64,000 nucleotides of DNA from Terrisporobacter petrolearius (GCF_020748185.1 NZ_JAHZMO010000008.1:1-64000); one strand, 5' to 3'. Numbered from the stretch's first letter, positions 17,572 to 25,812 are shown. Notes: generated by a model from the sequence alone, not told the origin. Made by a program: numbers and translations.

Positions 17572-17670
17572 AAAAAATACCTCCCTAAAATTTATAACTA
17601 AGTTTTATCTTTAAATAAAGAATAGTTTTTTTAAGGAGATACTTGGTCGCATTAAAAGCGACATATATTT

Positions 17671-18681
17671 TTAAGTTGCCAATAAAGGCTGTTCAAAGGA
17701 GAACAGTGCTTCATTTATTATGAATATGTCGTAGTTTTTGTTTTTTATAAAATACTCTACTATTAAATCAAACTTGTGACTTGGAGATAGTGTATATCCA
17801 GCTTTTGCTAACAAATCCTTAGTTTCATCTAAAGATAGTTCTAAACCTATGGCCAAGGATAGGGCTGTGGATTTTTTAGGATTATAATTTTTATTACTTC
17901 TTATTTTAGAAAATAATTTTCTATCCATATTAGCTTTTTTATAAACTTCTACATCAGTTTTTCCTTTTTCATCAATAAGTCTTAATAACATTTGTGAAAA
18001 ACTTTCATCAATATTATCTAAGATGCTTTCCAATGATGTCTTGTTAAAGTCTTTTGTTTCATATATTGGTTCCTGAAAATCACAATCATCCTGATAAATT
18101 TCTTCTATTTTTAATAAATCTGTATCTCTTAATCTATAATCTTCATCTTCATCTACATAAAAATCATCAATATAATGCTGAATTCCCTCATACAATTCTT
18201 CACTTAAATGTACAGCTTTTCTATCAAATACAACAAGATAAATATCCATTTCATTTTCAGCCAAAAACTCTTTAGTAGTTGAAACTGCTATATTTAGTGC
18301 TTCTTTTTTGGGATATCCATAAATACCAGAAGATATTAAAGGAAATGCTATGGATTTTAAATTATAATCCTTTGCAAGCTTTAGTGATGTTTCATAGGCA
18401 CTTTTAAGAAACTTGGCTTCATCTGAGTTTCCATCTTTATATATAGGTCCTACAGTATGAATAATATATTTGGATTTAAGATTATATGCCTTTGTAATAA
18501 CAGCCTGACCTACTGGACAGTGCTTTATTTTTTCACACTCTTTTTGTAACTCTTTCTCACCTGCTGCTCTAAAAATCGCTCCACAAACTCCTCCACCCAT
18601 TAGGAGTTTAGAATTGGCAGCATTTACAATAACATCTGTGTTCATGTTTGTAATGTCATTATGTAGAATTTGAAATGGCAT
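17671..18681 (-). CDS. Macro domain fused to a helical HTH-like domain
   Basis: This 336-residue protein starts with a macro domain (about 1-165): VIVNAANSKLLMGGGVCGAI gives the ADP-ribose-binding NAANS (20-24) and GGGV (29-32), and SSGIYGYPKKEA is the second loop, as in ADP-ribose or O-acetyl-ADP-ribose hydrolases. An acidic linker (about 170-215) leads to a helical C-terminal domain (about 225-336) with VEVYKKANMDRKLFSKIRSN, which looks like a helix-turn-helix or protein-binding module. GGAGG precedes the ATG. It begins 28 bases after the nuclease gene. Confidence 0.88.
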   Translation of the reverse strand: MPFQILHNDITNMNTDVIVNAANSKLLMGGGVCGAIFRAAGEKELQKECEKIKHCPVGQAVITKAYNLKSKYIIHTVGPIYKDGNSDEAKFLKSAYETSLKLAKDYNLKSIAFPLISSGIYGYPKKEALNIAVSTTKEFLAENEMDIYLVVFDRKAVHLSEELYEGIQHYIDDFYVDEDEDYRLRDTDLLKIEEIYQDDCDFQEPIYETKDFNKTSLESILDNIDESFSQMLLRLIDEKGKTDVEVYKKANMDRKLFSKIRSNKNYNPKKSTALSLAIGLELSLDETKDLLAKAGYTLSPSHKFDLIVEYFIKNKNYDIFIINEALFSFEQPLLAT

Positions 18682-18709
18682 GGTACTACCTCCATATAAA
18701 GTTTTAGAA

Positions 18710-19375
18710 TTAACCTACGGGAAAGTTAACAACTATAACATCTTTTTTAGGTATTTCCATACCTATCATATTTACAAATACTTCTTTGTAATGGGTATTC
18801 CATTTTTCTTCGCTTGTAGGTCTATATGTATAGTCTCCTACAAAATTTAGCAATACTAGTTTTACTTTTATATTTTTAATTTTTAATTTATCATTAAGCT
18901 TATGTAAAAATGTTAGACGATTGGCAAGTTGATAATATTCATCTGTCCACATTTTAAATGAGCCTTTTGGATAGTTACTTTCAAATACTTCTTTCATAGT
19001 TTTTAAAATTAAGTCCTTACTATTTGGATTTTTTGCACCGATTTTACTTTTTAACTCCGACAGATGGGCTTTTGCTTCTACCAAGTATAATGTATTATTA
19101 TCTTTTGTTAGTGCTATGCCATCCCACTGTGGTTGCCTATTTGGCCAAAAAGAAAATATTTCTTTCTTTTCTTCAGCAGATATATTCAGTATTTTACACA
19201 TGTAGTCTTGCTTTAGTTCATACTCTAGGTATTCTTTGTTATTACCCTCAAGTGGGGAAATCCATTTTAGGTCACAACCAATCTTAGAGTTCAATTGACT
19301 TTGCAAATTCTTAACAACATATTGCATCCAAAACTTACTTCCTTTAGTAGCTGGACCTTTGGATGTATTACTCAT
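18710..19375 (-). CDS. PD-(D/E)XK nuclease-like protein
   Basis: This 221-residue protein carries QPQWDGIAL (D85) followed by LYLVEAKAH (E100, K102), the order and spacing of the PD-(D/E)XK nuclease core, with helical regions on both sides. No fused helicase or methylase is present, so it could be a stand-alone effector nuclease or an inactive relative. It leads the row with the macro-HTH and vWA genes on the same strand. AAGGGGG ribosome site supports the start. Similar uncharacterised proteins exist in other Firmicutes as far as I recall. Confidence 0.75.
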   Translation of the reverse strand: MSNTSKGPATKGSKFWMQYVVKNLQSQLNSKIGCDLKWISPLEGNNKEYLEYELKQDYMCKILNISAEEKKEIFSFWPNRQPQWDGIALTKDNNTLYLVEAKAHLSELKSKIGAKNPNSKDLILKTMKEVFESNYPKGSFKMWTDEYYQLANRLTFLHKLNDKLKIKNIKVKLVLLNFVGDYTYRPTSEEKWNTHYKEVFVNMIGMEIPKKDVIVVNFPVG

Positions 19376-19490
19376 ATTGCTACCCCCTTATTTAAGGAGC
19401 CATCTAAGACTCCATTAAAAATTATTCGCTAAATTAATACATTACTTCTCTTTTACAAATTTCTAATTTGAATATATTGTGTGTATTTCT

Positions 19491-20297
19491 TTATCTCCAC
19501 CATAAACATGACTTTTGCGTAAACAGCATAGATGACCCAACTTTAACATATCCATATTTACCAGAACTATTTTTTACTTTTATATACTTGCTACTTCCCT
19601 TTTGATACAACTCATAAATATAAGCCTTACTACCCTTATTTATAGTAAATGCTTTCTTCTTACCACTTGTACTTGTATATGCAGTTAATTTTTTAGCCGC
19701 TACATATTTATTTTTTCTAGTACTACTGTCTGTATTAGCACTATATTGATTATACACATTGTATCCTTTTATTTGCACTTTATCATAAATATAAAAACAT
19801 CCCATTGCCTTTATAAAACTGCTATATCTTCCTTGTTCATATTCTTCAAAAGTTACCATTCCATTGTTAGGATCATAACTTTTTAACATTGTATCTTTAT
19901 AGTGCTTATTTACCATACATTTATTGTTTTTGAATTTAAGTATTTTTGTTCCACACTCACTATTTCCTGACCAATAAAAAACAATCTCTGAACTTTTGTC
20001 CTTTTTATTAAAATCGTAAATCTTCACATCATAATTACCATAATCAGTGTAATAATATGAGTCCAATGTTTTAGTTGTGTTATTTACTTTTAATAATAAT
20101 TTATGACCTTTGCTATAAACTTTTATACTGTCCTTATCTCTATCTCCGTCCAAATCATATTTATAAGTCTTTCCAATTTTCAACTGTTTCTTATATGCTG
20201 TAGCAGCATAGGAACTGTTAATATCCCTTACAAAAACACTTCCAACTATCATACTTATTGATAGGAATAAAACACATACTTTTTTTATTATTTTCAT
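19491..20297 (-). CDS. Secreted SH3-like protein
   Basis: Start taken at the ATG at 20297 (268 residues): AGGGGG is eight bases before it and only one base before an upstream GTG. A signal peptide ends near SSYAATAY (about residue 30). DLDGDRDKDSIKVY near 48 resembles a calcium-binding loop, the middle part is beta-rich, and the last 60 residues (INKGSKAYIYELYQ, YIKVKNSSGKYGYVKV) form an SH3-like wall-binding domain. No catalytic domain is visible. It is a probable exported wall-associated protein. Confidence 0.75.
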   Translation of the reverse strand: MKIIKKVCVLFLSISMIVGSVFVRDINSSYAATAYKKQLKIGKTYKYDLDGDRDKDSIKVYSKGHKLLLKVNNTTKTLDSYYYTDYGNYDVKIYDFNKKDKSSEIVFYWSGNSECGTKILKFKNNKCMVNKHYKDTMLKSYDPNNGMVTFEEYEQGRYSSFIKAMGCFYIYDKVQIKGYNVYNQYSANTDSSTRKNKYVAAKKLTAYTSTSGKKKAFTINKGSKAYIYELYQKGSSKYIKVKNSSGKYGYVKVGSSMLFTQKSCLWWR

Positions 20298-20350
20298 TTC
20301 AAACACCCCCTACAGTAATATTAGCATATTATTTATTGGTAATATAAGTA

Positions 20351-20391
20351 AAATAAAAAGCTAATAATTTCAATAACTGAAATTATTAGCT
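20351..20391 (-). terminator. Terminator of the ECF/aminotransferase operon
   Basis: Perfect 14-bp arms AGCTAATAATTTCA and TGAAATTATTAGCT with a five-base loop run into TTTTTATTTT on the minus strand. An identical stem and loop occurs at 44094-44126. Confidence 0.85.
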
Positions 20392-20457
20392 CAACTTCCT
20401 ATCAATACTACATGACTTTCCACACTTATCCTCTATGAAAGTAACAAACGCTTTACC

Positions 20458-20988
20458 TTATCTAATATATTTCTTAACAACCTTCGCCACAGGAACACCT
20501 ATAATTAGCCCTACAACTATCTGAGTAACATTTCCTGGCACAGACGCCAAAGGTTGCACATAGTTTCCATATAATATTATCTCCGTTACATAATAACCAA
20601 ATATCATCCAAATACCTGACACTACTATGGCAAAAACATTAGTTAAAACACTGTTTCCTTTTTTGTTGTTAGACCAAGCAATTCTTCCTATAATATATCC
20701 CATTACCCCTCTAACTATAAATGTAAAGGGTGCCCACATTGCCCATTCTGATAGTAAATCAAACAAGCCCATACCAAAAGCACCAGCTAAAGCACCCTTT
20801 TTCTTACCAAATACAATTGCTGAAATAAATAACATGGTATTTCCTAAGTGTACTAATCCTCCACTTGATGCTATGGGCAGTCTTATGTTAATAAACCTTG
20901 TTGCTATAAATACCAATGCTATAAGTAAAGCCGTTTCTACTAAATCCCCAGTTTCTATAGTTTTTCTACCTTCATTTGATATTTGCAT
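20458..20988 (-). CDS. ECF transporter S component
   Basis: Start taken at the ATG at 20988 (176 residues): a GGTGGGGGA site lies just before it, and the GTG upstream lacks one. The protein has six hydrophobic segments and an N-terminal ETALLIALVFIATRF helix with the Ala-rich pattern used by S components to dock on the EcfT scaffold. The LVHLGNTMLFISAIVFGKKKGALAGA block is typical of vitamin S components. The ligand is unknown; the upstream aminotransferase, 22 bases away, hints at a vitamin B6-type or amine substrate. The energising EcfAAT genes are not here. Confidence 0.85.
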   Translation of the reverse strand: MQISNEGRKTIETGDLVETALLIALVFIATRFINIRLPIASSGGLVHLGNTMLFISAIVFGKKKGALAGAFGMGLFDLLSEWAMWAPFTFIVRGVMGYIIGRIAWSNNKKGNSVLTNVFAIVVSGIWMIFGYYVTEIILYGNYVQPLASVPGNVTQIVVGLIIGVPVAKVVKKYIR

Positions 20989-21010
20989 TTTATATCCCCC
21001 ACCCACATAT

Positions 21011-22153
21011 TTATTTGTAGTATTTATTAAACAAACTTACTAAAGAGCCATTTCCTTTAAAACTTAAATCTTTCAAGCTATTATCTAAAATATCTAATAT
21101 ATATATTATTTTATCTAATTTTGCATTTTCTCCCATGTGGCCAATTCTAAGTAATTTGTCCACATATTCTCCCAGTGATGTTCCAATTATTGTGTTGTAT
21201 TTTTCACCTATATACTTAGTTAAATTTAGAGCTCCTATATTTTCAGGTATAACTAGTGCAGTTACAGTATTAGAGTATCCACTGTTTAAAAACAACTCTC
21301 CACCATATTCTTTAAGTGCTTCTCTTGTAGCTGTTGCAATTCTTTCATGTCTTTTTATTGTATTTTCTATTCCTTCTTCTAATATATTTTCCAAAGCTCT
21401 ATCCAAACTTATAATGTCACTTATAGGCATTGTATATGGAAAATATTTTTGTTCATAGTAATCTTCCCATATTGTTAAGTTGCAGTAGAAACCTATTATT
21501 TTACTTTTTCTATTTTTCATAGTATTTTTAGCATCTTCACTTACACTTACTATACTAAGGCCTGGTTGAGCTGATATGGCTTTTTGAGATCCACCAAGTA
21601 CCATATCTATTTGCCAATCATCTACCAAAAGTTTTTCTCCAACCATGGCTGCCACTGAATCTACAACAGTAAGTATGTTGTACTTTTTAAGTAATGGACA
21701 TATTTTGCTTAAATCATTTAAAACTCCTGTTGGTGTATCACAGTGGACTATAGTTGCATATTTAAAATCATGGTCTTTTTCTAAAAATCTTTCTAATTCA
21801 TCTACATCTATAGCTTTTTTATAGCATTTACTAAAAAGTACAGCTTCCCCACCATACATAGTTACAAAATCCTCAAAACCTTTTCCAAATACACCATTAT
21901 CTATAACTAAAACTCTATCGTTTTTCTCTGTCAATGATGCACAGGCTGCTTCTAAGCCCAATATACCTTCTCCACTTAATATGTATACGTCATTTTTAGT
22001 GTTTATTATTTTTGCCATTTTATCACAAGTGTTTTTATAAAACTCAACAAAATCAACATCCACATCTGGATTTGTAGTTTTTATACTTCTTGCTTGTCTT
22101 ACATTTTCCCTAACATTACTTGGTCCTGGCATATATACATTTTTATTGTTCAT
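21011..22153 (-). CDS. Class V aminotransferase, AGT family
   Basis: This 380-residue PLP enzyme belongs to the alanine-glyoxylate or serine-pyruvate aminotransferase group. It starts with MPGPSNV, has SGEGILGLEAA, the HCDTPTG block, D165 in VVDSVA and the PLP lysine K191 in VLGGSQKA. The substrate may be alanine, serine, pyridoxamine or another amine. It is followed 22 bases later by an ECF S component with no break, and the two probably act on one imported vitamin or precursor. A promoter lies at 22207-22235; AGGGGAGG is the ribosome site. Confidence 0.88.
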   Translation of the reverse strand: MNNKNVYMPGPSNVRENVRQARSIKTTNPDVDVDFVEFYKNTCDKMAKIINTKNDVYILSGEGILGLEAACASLTEKNDRVLVIDNGVFGKGFEDFVTMYGGEAVLFSKCYKKAIDVDELERFLEKDHDFKYATIVHCDTPTGVLNDLSKICPLLKKYNILTVVDSVAAMVGEKLLVDDWQIDMVLGGSQKAISAQPGLSIVSVSEDAKNTMKNRKSKIIGFYCNLTIWEDYYEQKYFPYTMPISDIISLDRALENILEEGIENTIKRHERIATATREALKEYGGELFLNSGYSNTVTALVIPENIGALNLTKYIGEKYNTIIGTSLGEYVDKLLRIGHMGENAKLDKIIYILDILDNSLKDLSFKGNGSLVSLFNKYYK

Positions 22154-22206
22154 AATTTCCTCCCCTTGTTAAAATACTTATGAAATAATTATATATGATT
22201 TTTTTA

Positions 22207-22235
22207 TTTATATAATACAATTTCATCTTTTTCAA
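22207..22235 (-). promoter_or_regulatory. Promoter of the aminotransferase-ECF operon
   Basis: TTGAAA (22230-22235) and TATAAA (22207-22212) on the minus strand are 17 bases apart, about 54 bases before the ATG. No operator or riboswitch-like structure is evident. Confidence 0.55.
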
Positions 22236-22302
22236 GAATTGTACCGATACACTTTATTGTGATAAAAGCATAAATAAGATCATAAAAATTCATTATAAAC
22301 AT

Positions 22303-22345
22303 AAAAAAAGCTGCTTATCTCAAATGATACGCAGCTTTTTATTTA
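22303..22345 (-). terminator. Terminator of the zinc-ribbon gene
   Basis: Arms AAAAAGCTGC and GCAGCTTTTT enclose a smaller paired segment; on the minus strand it ends in TTTTTTT about 70 bases after the stop at 22413. Confidence 0.75.
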
Positions 22346-22412
22346 TTATTATTTGGCTATATTAAACTGTTCTTGTCAGTACTTCCCATTTTGTCAATTC
22401 ATCAACGGGGTT

Positions 22413-22628
22413 CTATAATTGTTTTGGCACATCTATGGTTATCTTGTTGCATTCTTTGCAATAATAACCTTCTACTTTTGAATCCATCCAGTCTAAAATT
22501 TTAATTCCCTTTACAAAATTGGATAAAACCACACCTTTATCTTTTTCTTTTGGTATCCATTTAATAGAATCTCTTCCTCCACGTATAACCCCTAGTATCA
22601 TATCATTATTACAATATGGACACTTCAT
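22413..22628 (-). CDS. Small zinc-ribbon protein (DUF6487-like)
   Basis: This 71-residue protein has CPYCNND at residues 3-9 and CKECNK near residue 57, a four-Cys zinc ribbon whose two knuckles are separated by a beta insertion that includes GVIRGGRDSIKWIP. This pattern resembles the small PF20097-type zinc ribbons common in Clostridia; function unknown. GGGGGTG ribosome site. It stands alone. Confidence 0.75.
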   Translation of the reverse strand: MKCPYCNNDMILGVIRGGRDSIKWIPKEKDKGVVLSNFVKGIKILDWMDSKVEGYYCKECNKITIDVPKQL

Positions 22629-22752
22629 AATTTACACCCCCACTTCATATATAAAAACTAAGTCCTACTTATTTTAATATTATATTATTTAATTCATTAT
22701 AACAATTTACAATAATGTAAAAATTACTATCTTTAATAAGTAAACTACTTCA

Positions 22753-23535
22753 TTATTCAAAACATTTATTAATTCCATCAGCTATAGCTTTAGCTATTTT
22801 AGGATGATTTTTTGTATTACTAACAAATGTATCATCTTCCTTATTAGACAAGAATCCCATCTCTATCAAAACAACAGGCACTTTTGACCAGTTAAACCCT
22901 GTCAAATCATCTCTTTCTATAACTCCTCTATCCTTTATACCTACTTCCTTCACATATGTATTAAGTATTTTTGTTCCATAAGATTTACTAACTTTATAAA
23001 AACTTGATGTGTATTCATTATTAGCGGGAACATGCATAGATGCACCTTTCACACTACTATCTTCACAAGAATCTCCATGAATTCTCACTACCAAATCCGC
23101 ATTATTTTTGTTACCAACTTCAGCTCTTTCTATATTACTTTTAGATTCTGCCATGTCTTTTTTAGTTAAAACCACATTATAGCCCTTTGACTCCAGTTCA
23201 TTTTTTAGTAAGGATGCCACAGACATAGTAGTTTTGTGCTCTGGTATATTTGTGAATGATCCTGTTGCTCCTAAGCCATCTTTTAGTTTCGTTTTAGAAG
23301 AATTTGGTGACACTGGTTCATTTCCTGACGTCCCTGTTGATGAATGACCTGGATCTATAACTATAGTAATCTTTGAATTATCATCTTTCTCAGAGTCATT
23401 ATTTTTATCATTTTGTCTATCTTCTACTTTATTTTTTTGTTCATCCTTATTTTCCTCAGAATTAGTTTTAGCGCAGCCAGTAATGAAAGCTAACATGCTT
23501 ACTGCCACAAATAATAAAATAATTTTCTTTTTCAT
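22753..23535 (-). CDS. N-acetylmuramoyl-L-alanine amidase lipoprotein
   Basis: This 260-residue lipoprotein has lipobox FITGC (Cys21), a charged Lys/Asp/Asn linker (22-55) and an Amidase_3 catalytic domain (about 56-259). Zinc ligands are H64 in IDPGH, E99 in IPEH and H153 in RIHGD; the catalytic Glu is E225 in LIEMGFLSN. It cleaves the amide bond between muramic acid and the peptide stem in the wall. It is anchored outside the membrane, suited to cell separation, sporulation or germination work. Confidence 0.92.
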   Translation of the reverse strand: MKKKIILLFVAVSMLAFITGCAKTNSEENKDEQKNKVEDRQNDKNNDSEKDDNSKITIVIDPGHSSTGTSGNEPVSPNSSKTKLKDGLGATGSFTNIPEHKTTMSVASLLKNELESKGYNVVLTKKDMAESKSNIERAEVGNKNNADLVVRIHGDSCEDSSVKGASMHVPANNEYTSSFYKVSKSYGTKILNTYVKEVGIKDRGVIERDDLTGFNWSKVPVVLIEMGFLSNKEDDTFVSNTKNHPKIAKAIADGINKCFE

Positions 23536-23720
23536 ATTATATCCCCTTTTTTATTTACTCTTTATTTATATTCTAAATATAAAACTTTGTAACTTGTGTT
23601 TTTACATGACTGTAATTATAGCTTAGTGATACAGTCTCTTTTTCTATTGTACAATAAATGTAGTATTTATAATAGGAATAGAATAAATTAAACCTGGTAC
23701 AAAACTAGATATCTAGTACA

Positions 23721-23752
23721 AAAAAGGTATACACATTTTTGTGTATACCTTG
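23721..23752 (-). terminator. Terminator of the DUF1904 gene
   Basis: Arms GGTATACAC and GTGTATACC with a six-base loop; on the minus strand it runs into TTTTTTGTAC. It is one of three related hairpins in the window. A 14-bp palindrome ACTAGATATCTAGT lies next to it at 23704-23717. Confidence 0.75.
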
Positions 23753-23766
23753 ATTATGTAAATTTC

Positions 23767-24096
23767 TTAGAAGTGTTCTCCATTTTCATAATACTTCTCT
23801 TTTTCAAAAACTGTAAAAGCTAAATCCATACTTTCTATACTTAGATTTTCTCTTATATTATTAGTTATTATTTTAGCTACTGTATCTTGCACCTCTTGAC
23901 CTCTATCAAACCAAGCTACTTCTACAAACGGATATACATCTGCTATCTTACCATTTCTTATAGCAACAGACTTTATACATTCTATTTCAAAATAATCTCT
24001 TGGGCATTTTACTGCTTCTACTAATTCATCAATCATCTTTTCACTTATCTTGCAGATGTGGTTTTCATTTATTCCTCTTACTTTTATTTGTGGCAT
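23767..24096 (-). CDS. DUF1904 family protein
   Basis: This 109-residue protein starts PQIKVRGI, with a Pro after the initiating Met as in tautomerase-superfamily proteins, and has the CPRDYFEIE and FVEVAWFDRGQEVQD blocks of DUF1904. The tautomerase-like fold suggests an enzyme with the N-terminal Pro as base, but no substrate is known. AGGAGGAG ribosome site. Single gene with its own terminator. Confidence 0.85.
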   Translation of the reverse strand: MPQIKVRGINENHICKISEKMIDELVEAVKCPRDYFEIECIKSVAIRNGKIADVYPFVEVAWFDRGQEVQDTVAKIITNNIRENLSIESMDLAFTVFEKEKYYENGEHF

Positions 24097-24134
24097 AACG
24101 CTCCTCCTGTTGTTGAATTTATTACTTATATTTA

Positions 24135-24178
24135 TTTTACTATTTAGAAGATATAGTTTTACTATTTAGAAGATATAG
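24135..24178. repeat. Perfect 22-bp tandem duplication
   Basis: The 22-base unit beginning TTTTACTATTTAGAAG occurs twice head to tail (24135-24156 and 24157-24178) with no difference, so it is a recent slip or duplication upstream of the DUF1904 gene. The rest of 24097-24405 holds the 3D relic and no gene. Confidence 0.9.
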
Positions 24179-24284
24179 GACAATCTTGTAATAGATATAT
24201 TATAACAAATTATTAAAAAATAACAAAAGGGCTAATAAATAGTTTTAATGCTAAGAAACGATATATGTCTTTAACTTATATTAG

Positions 24285-24385
24285 TTTAATATTTGTATAG
24301 ATATATTTATAACTCCCCAGCTATTGTTCCTGTTGCAGTTATACCATCTTCACTATAAGCTGTAGCTGATAAAGATACATATATA
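24285..24385 (-). pseudogene. Collapsed relic of the SH3-3D gene
   Basis: The minus strand reads VSLSATAYSEDGITATGT and then, in a shifted frame, SWGVINISIQILN with a stop. These equal two parts of the intact protein at 26043-27125 (VSATAYSGDGVTATGT and SWGVRNISIQILD). An internal deletion of about 160 bp removed the catalytic middle. Confidence 0.85.
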
Positions 24386-24405
24386 TAACTAAAACCACTA
24401 TAGAT

Positions 24406-24693
24406 ATGTTTACATCTGCTTATTTTTTATATTTTGTATTATTAAATAATCATGAAATGAAAGATATCAACTTATGCTTAGGCAAAAATTCTAAGAATAT
24501 TGTAAATGTTCTAATGTCTATGATTACTAATTTTCTATTAGGATTTAATTTCTTTTTTGGTGAAGAATTTGGTTGGATATACTTTTCACACCCTAGATTG
24601 CAAAAACTTTATGGGAAAAGATTTTGTGTAATACTTATCTACTTTTTTTGTTGTAAAAATAGTTTATCAAATCAACATCATATTAAAACATAG
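24406..24693 (+). pseudogene. CPBP intramembrane protease remnant
   Basis: The plus-strand 95-residue frame has FGEEFGWIYF then PRLQKLYGKRFCVIL, the EExxxR-like motif region of CPBP (CAAX-protease) membrane proteins. The Arg of the motif is Ile here, and the later helices with the His and Asn motifs are missing after about residue 80, replaced by a short unrelated tail. No ribosome site is evident. Full CPBP proteins are about 200-300 residues, so this is a piece of one. Confidence 0.65.
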
Positions 24694-24840
24694 CCTCTTT
24701 TAAATATGTTATATATAACATTAAATTTTAATTATGTAATTCAGATTACAATTATATATTTTTATCAAAAATCTACATTTTAAGCACAATATATGACAAT
24801 ACTAGTTATAAATAATTATATATTAAGGAGCACATTAACA

Positions 24841-25365
24841 ATGAAAAAAAAAATAATTTGTCTTTTTATAACGATTGTAATGGTACTTCCTACTTTTACT
24901 CAAGTATCATATTCTTTAAGTCCTTTTTATCAAAGTCCGAACTTATCTGATATAAAAGGTAAAGATAATATAGTAAAAAATTTAATAGAGATACAAAGGA
25001 TACGAAGTAATATTAGTGCGATAAAGATTAATTCTAATTCTCCAAATGATAATTTAACTGAAAATTCTAAGTTCATCGATTTTTATATATCAGAATTAAA
25101 TAGAGTTGAAGACAACTTTAAAATGCATATAAAGACATATAAAGATTCTGAGGCTGATACATTTCTTTCAGATACATCAATATATATTATCCAGTGCTAT
25201 ATTTTAGGATTAAGAGAAGCCAAATTTTTAATTAATAATTTAAAGGGTGATAAAACATCTGACATAAGTATCTTTTATTCTCAACAGAATTCAATAATGT
25301 ATTATTATTTTATGGCAGGAGATCTTCAACTTACATGCCTTGAGTCTTTTTTAATAAATAAGTAG
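24841..25365 (+). CDS. Secreted hypothetical protein
   Basis: Start taken at the ATG at 24841 (174 residues), ten bases after AAGGAG; an upstream in-frame ATG at 24793 has no such site. A signal peptide (KKKIICLFITIVMVLPTF) is followed by a soluble, mostly helical domain with many charged and Asn/Ser residues (IEIQRIRSNISAIKI, LGLREAKFLI). No known family is recognised. It ends in a shared terminator. It lies downstream of a protease remnant and is the only intact plus-strand gene here. Confidence 0.65.
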   Translation: MKKKIICLFITIVMVLPTFTQVSYSLSPFYQSPNLSDIKGKDNIVKNLIEIQRIRSNISAIKINSNSPNDNLTENSKFIDFYISELNRVEDNFKMHIKTYKDSEADTFLSDTSIYIIQCYILGLREAKFLINNLKGDKTSDISIFYSQQNSIMYYYFMAGDLQLTCLESFLINK

Positions 25366-25399
25366 TTCTAAATTTACTTTTAATATTATTTTAATTAAC

Positions 25400-25446
25400 A
25401 AAAACCCCGTAATAAGAAATTCGAAATTTTCATATTACAGGGTTTT
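25400..25446. terminator. Shared bidirectional terminator
   Basis: Arms AAAACCC(C)GTAATA and TATTAC(A)GGGTTTT lie between the convergent secreted-protein gene and the nonsense-bearing small frame. Confidence 0.75.
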
Positions 25447-25452
25447 ACTATC

Positions 25453-25590
25453 TTAAATTCGTTTTTTGTAAGTATCCATAGTTTCACTTGTTCTTGCTGT
25501 GTTTTTTATGATTTTTGTGAATTCTCCTCAAGAGAGCTCTTGGTTTTTCCAAATTTTCTCCATTAGGCTGCTTCCTGTTACTATTCTCAT
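25453..25590 (-). pseudogene. 45-codon frame with internal UGA
   Basis: Behind AGGAGG, the minus-strand frame encodes MRIVTGSSLMEKIWKNQELS, an in-frame TGA at 25528-25530, then GEFTKIIKNTARTSETMDTY, KKRI and TAA. Both halves look protein-like and stay in one frame. The simplest reading is a small gene with a CGA-to-TGA nonsense change. A selenocysteine is less likely since no clear SECIS hairpin follows the codon. Not a recognised family. Confidence 0.5.
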
Positions 25591-25619
25591 TAAATTTCCT
25601 CCTTTGTCTTTTTAGATTT

Positions 25620-25800
25620 CCCTTATGTATAAGCGAAGAAATAAAGTATATCGAAAGTGGGGGTGGGGGATTTTTTGAGCAACGGATATATCTGTAGCGG
25701 ATCAAAGATATATCGTTGGCGACATGACACGCAGTAGCTTAAGCGAAGGGAATTTTTATAAGTTTTTGAGATGTTTTAGAATAAATTAGGAATAGAAAAG
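25620..25800 (+). other. GC-rich structured noncoding block
   Basis: This block contains GTGGGGGTGGGGG at about 25657, a long stem (GCAACGGATATATCT at 25679-25693 with AGATATATCGTTG at 25706-25718) and two TAAGCGAAG copies near 25630 and 25738. Its composition differs strongly from the AT-rich flanks. It precedes the small peptide copy at 25813 and may be its leader, a small RNA, or foreign sequence. Confidence 0.4.
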
Positions 25801-25812
25801 GGGTGATGTAAT

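Noticed and set aside
14686-19375. Prophage
   Set aside because: No capsid, terminase, portal or lysis gene is present; small lipoprotein and OB-fold genes occur on phages but here sit in a restriction island.
24793-24840. Longer start for the secreted protein from an ATG at 24793
   Set aside because: No ribosome site before that ATG and the added residues precede a normal signal peptide; AAGGAG supports 24841.
25484-25705. 73-residue minus-strand frame with Pro and Arg/Lys clusters
   Set aside because: It overlaps the UGA-bearing frame out of phase, covers the GC-rich hairpin block, and the 45-codon frame has the better ribosome site.
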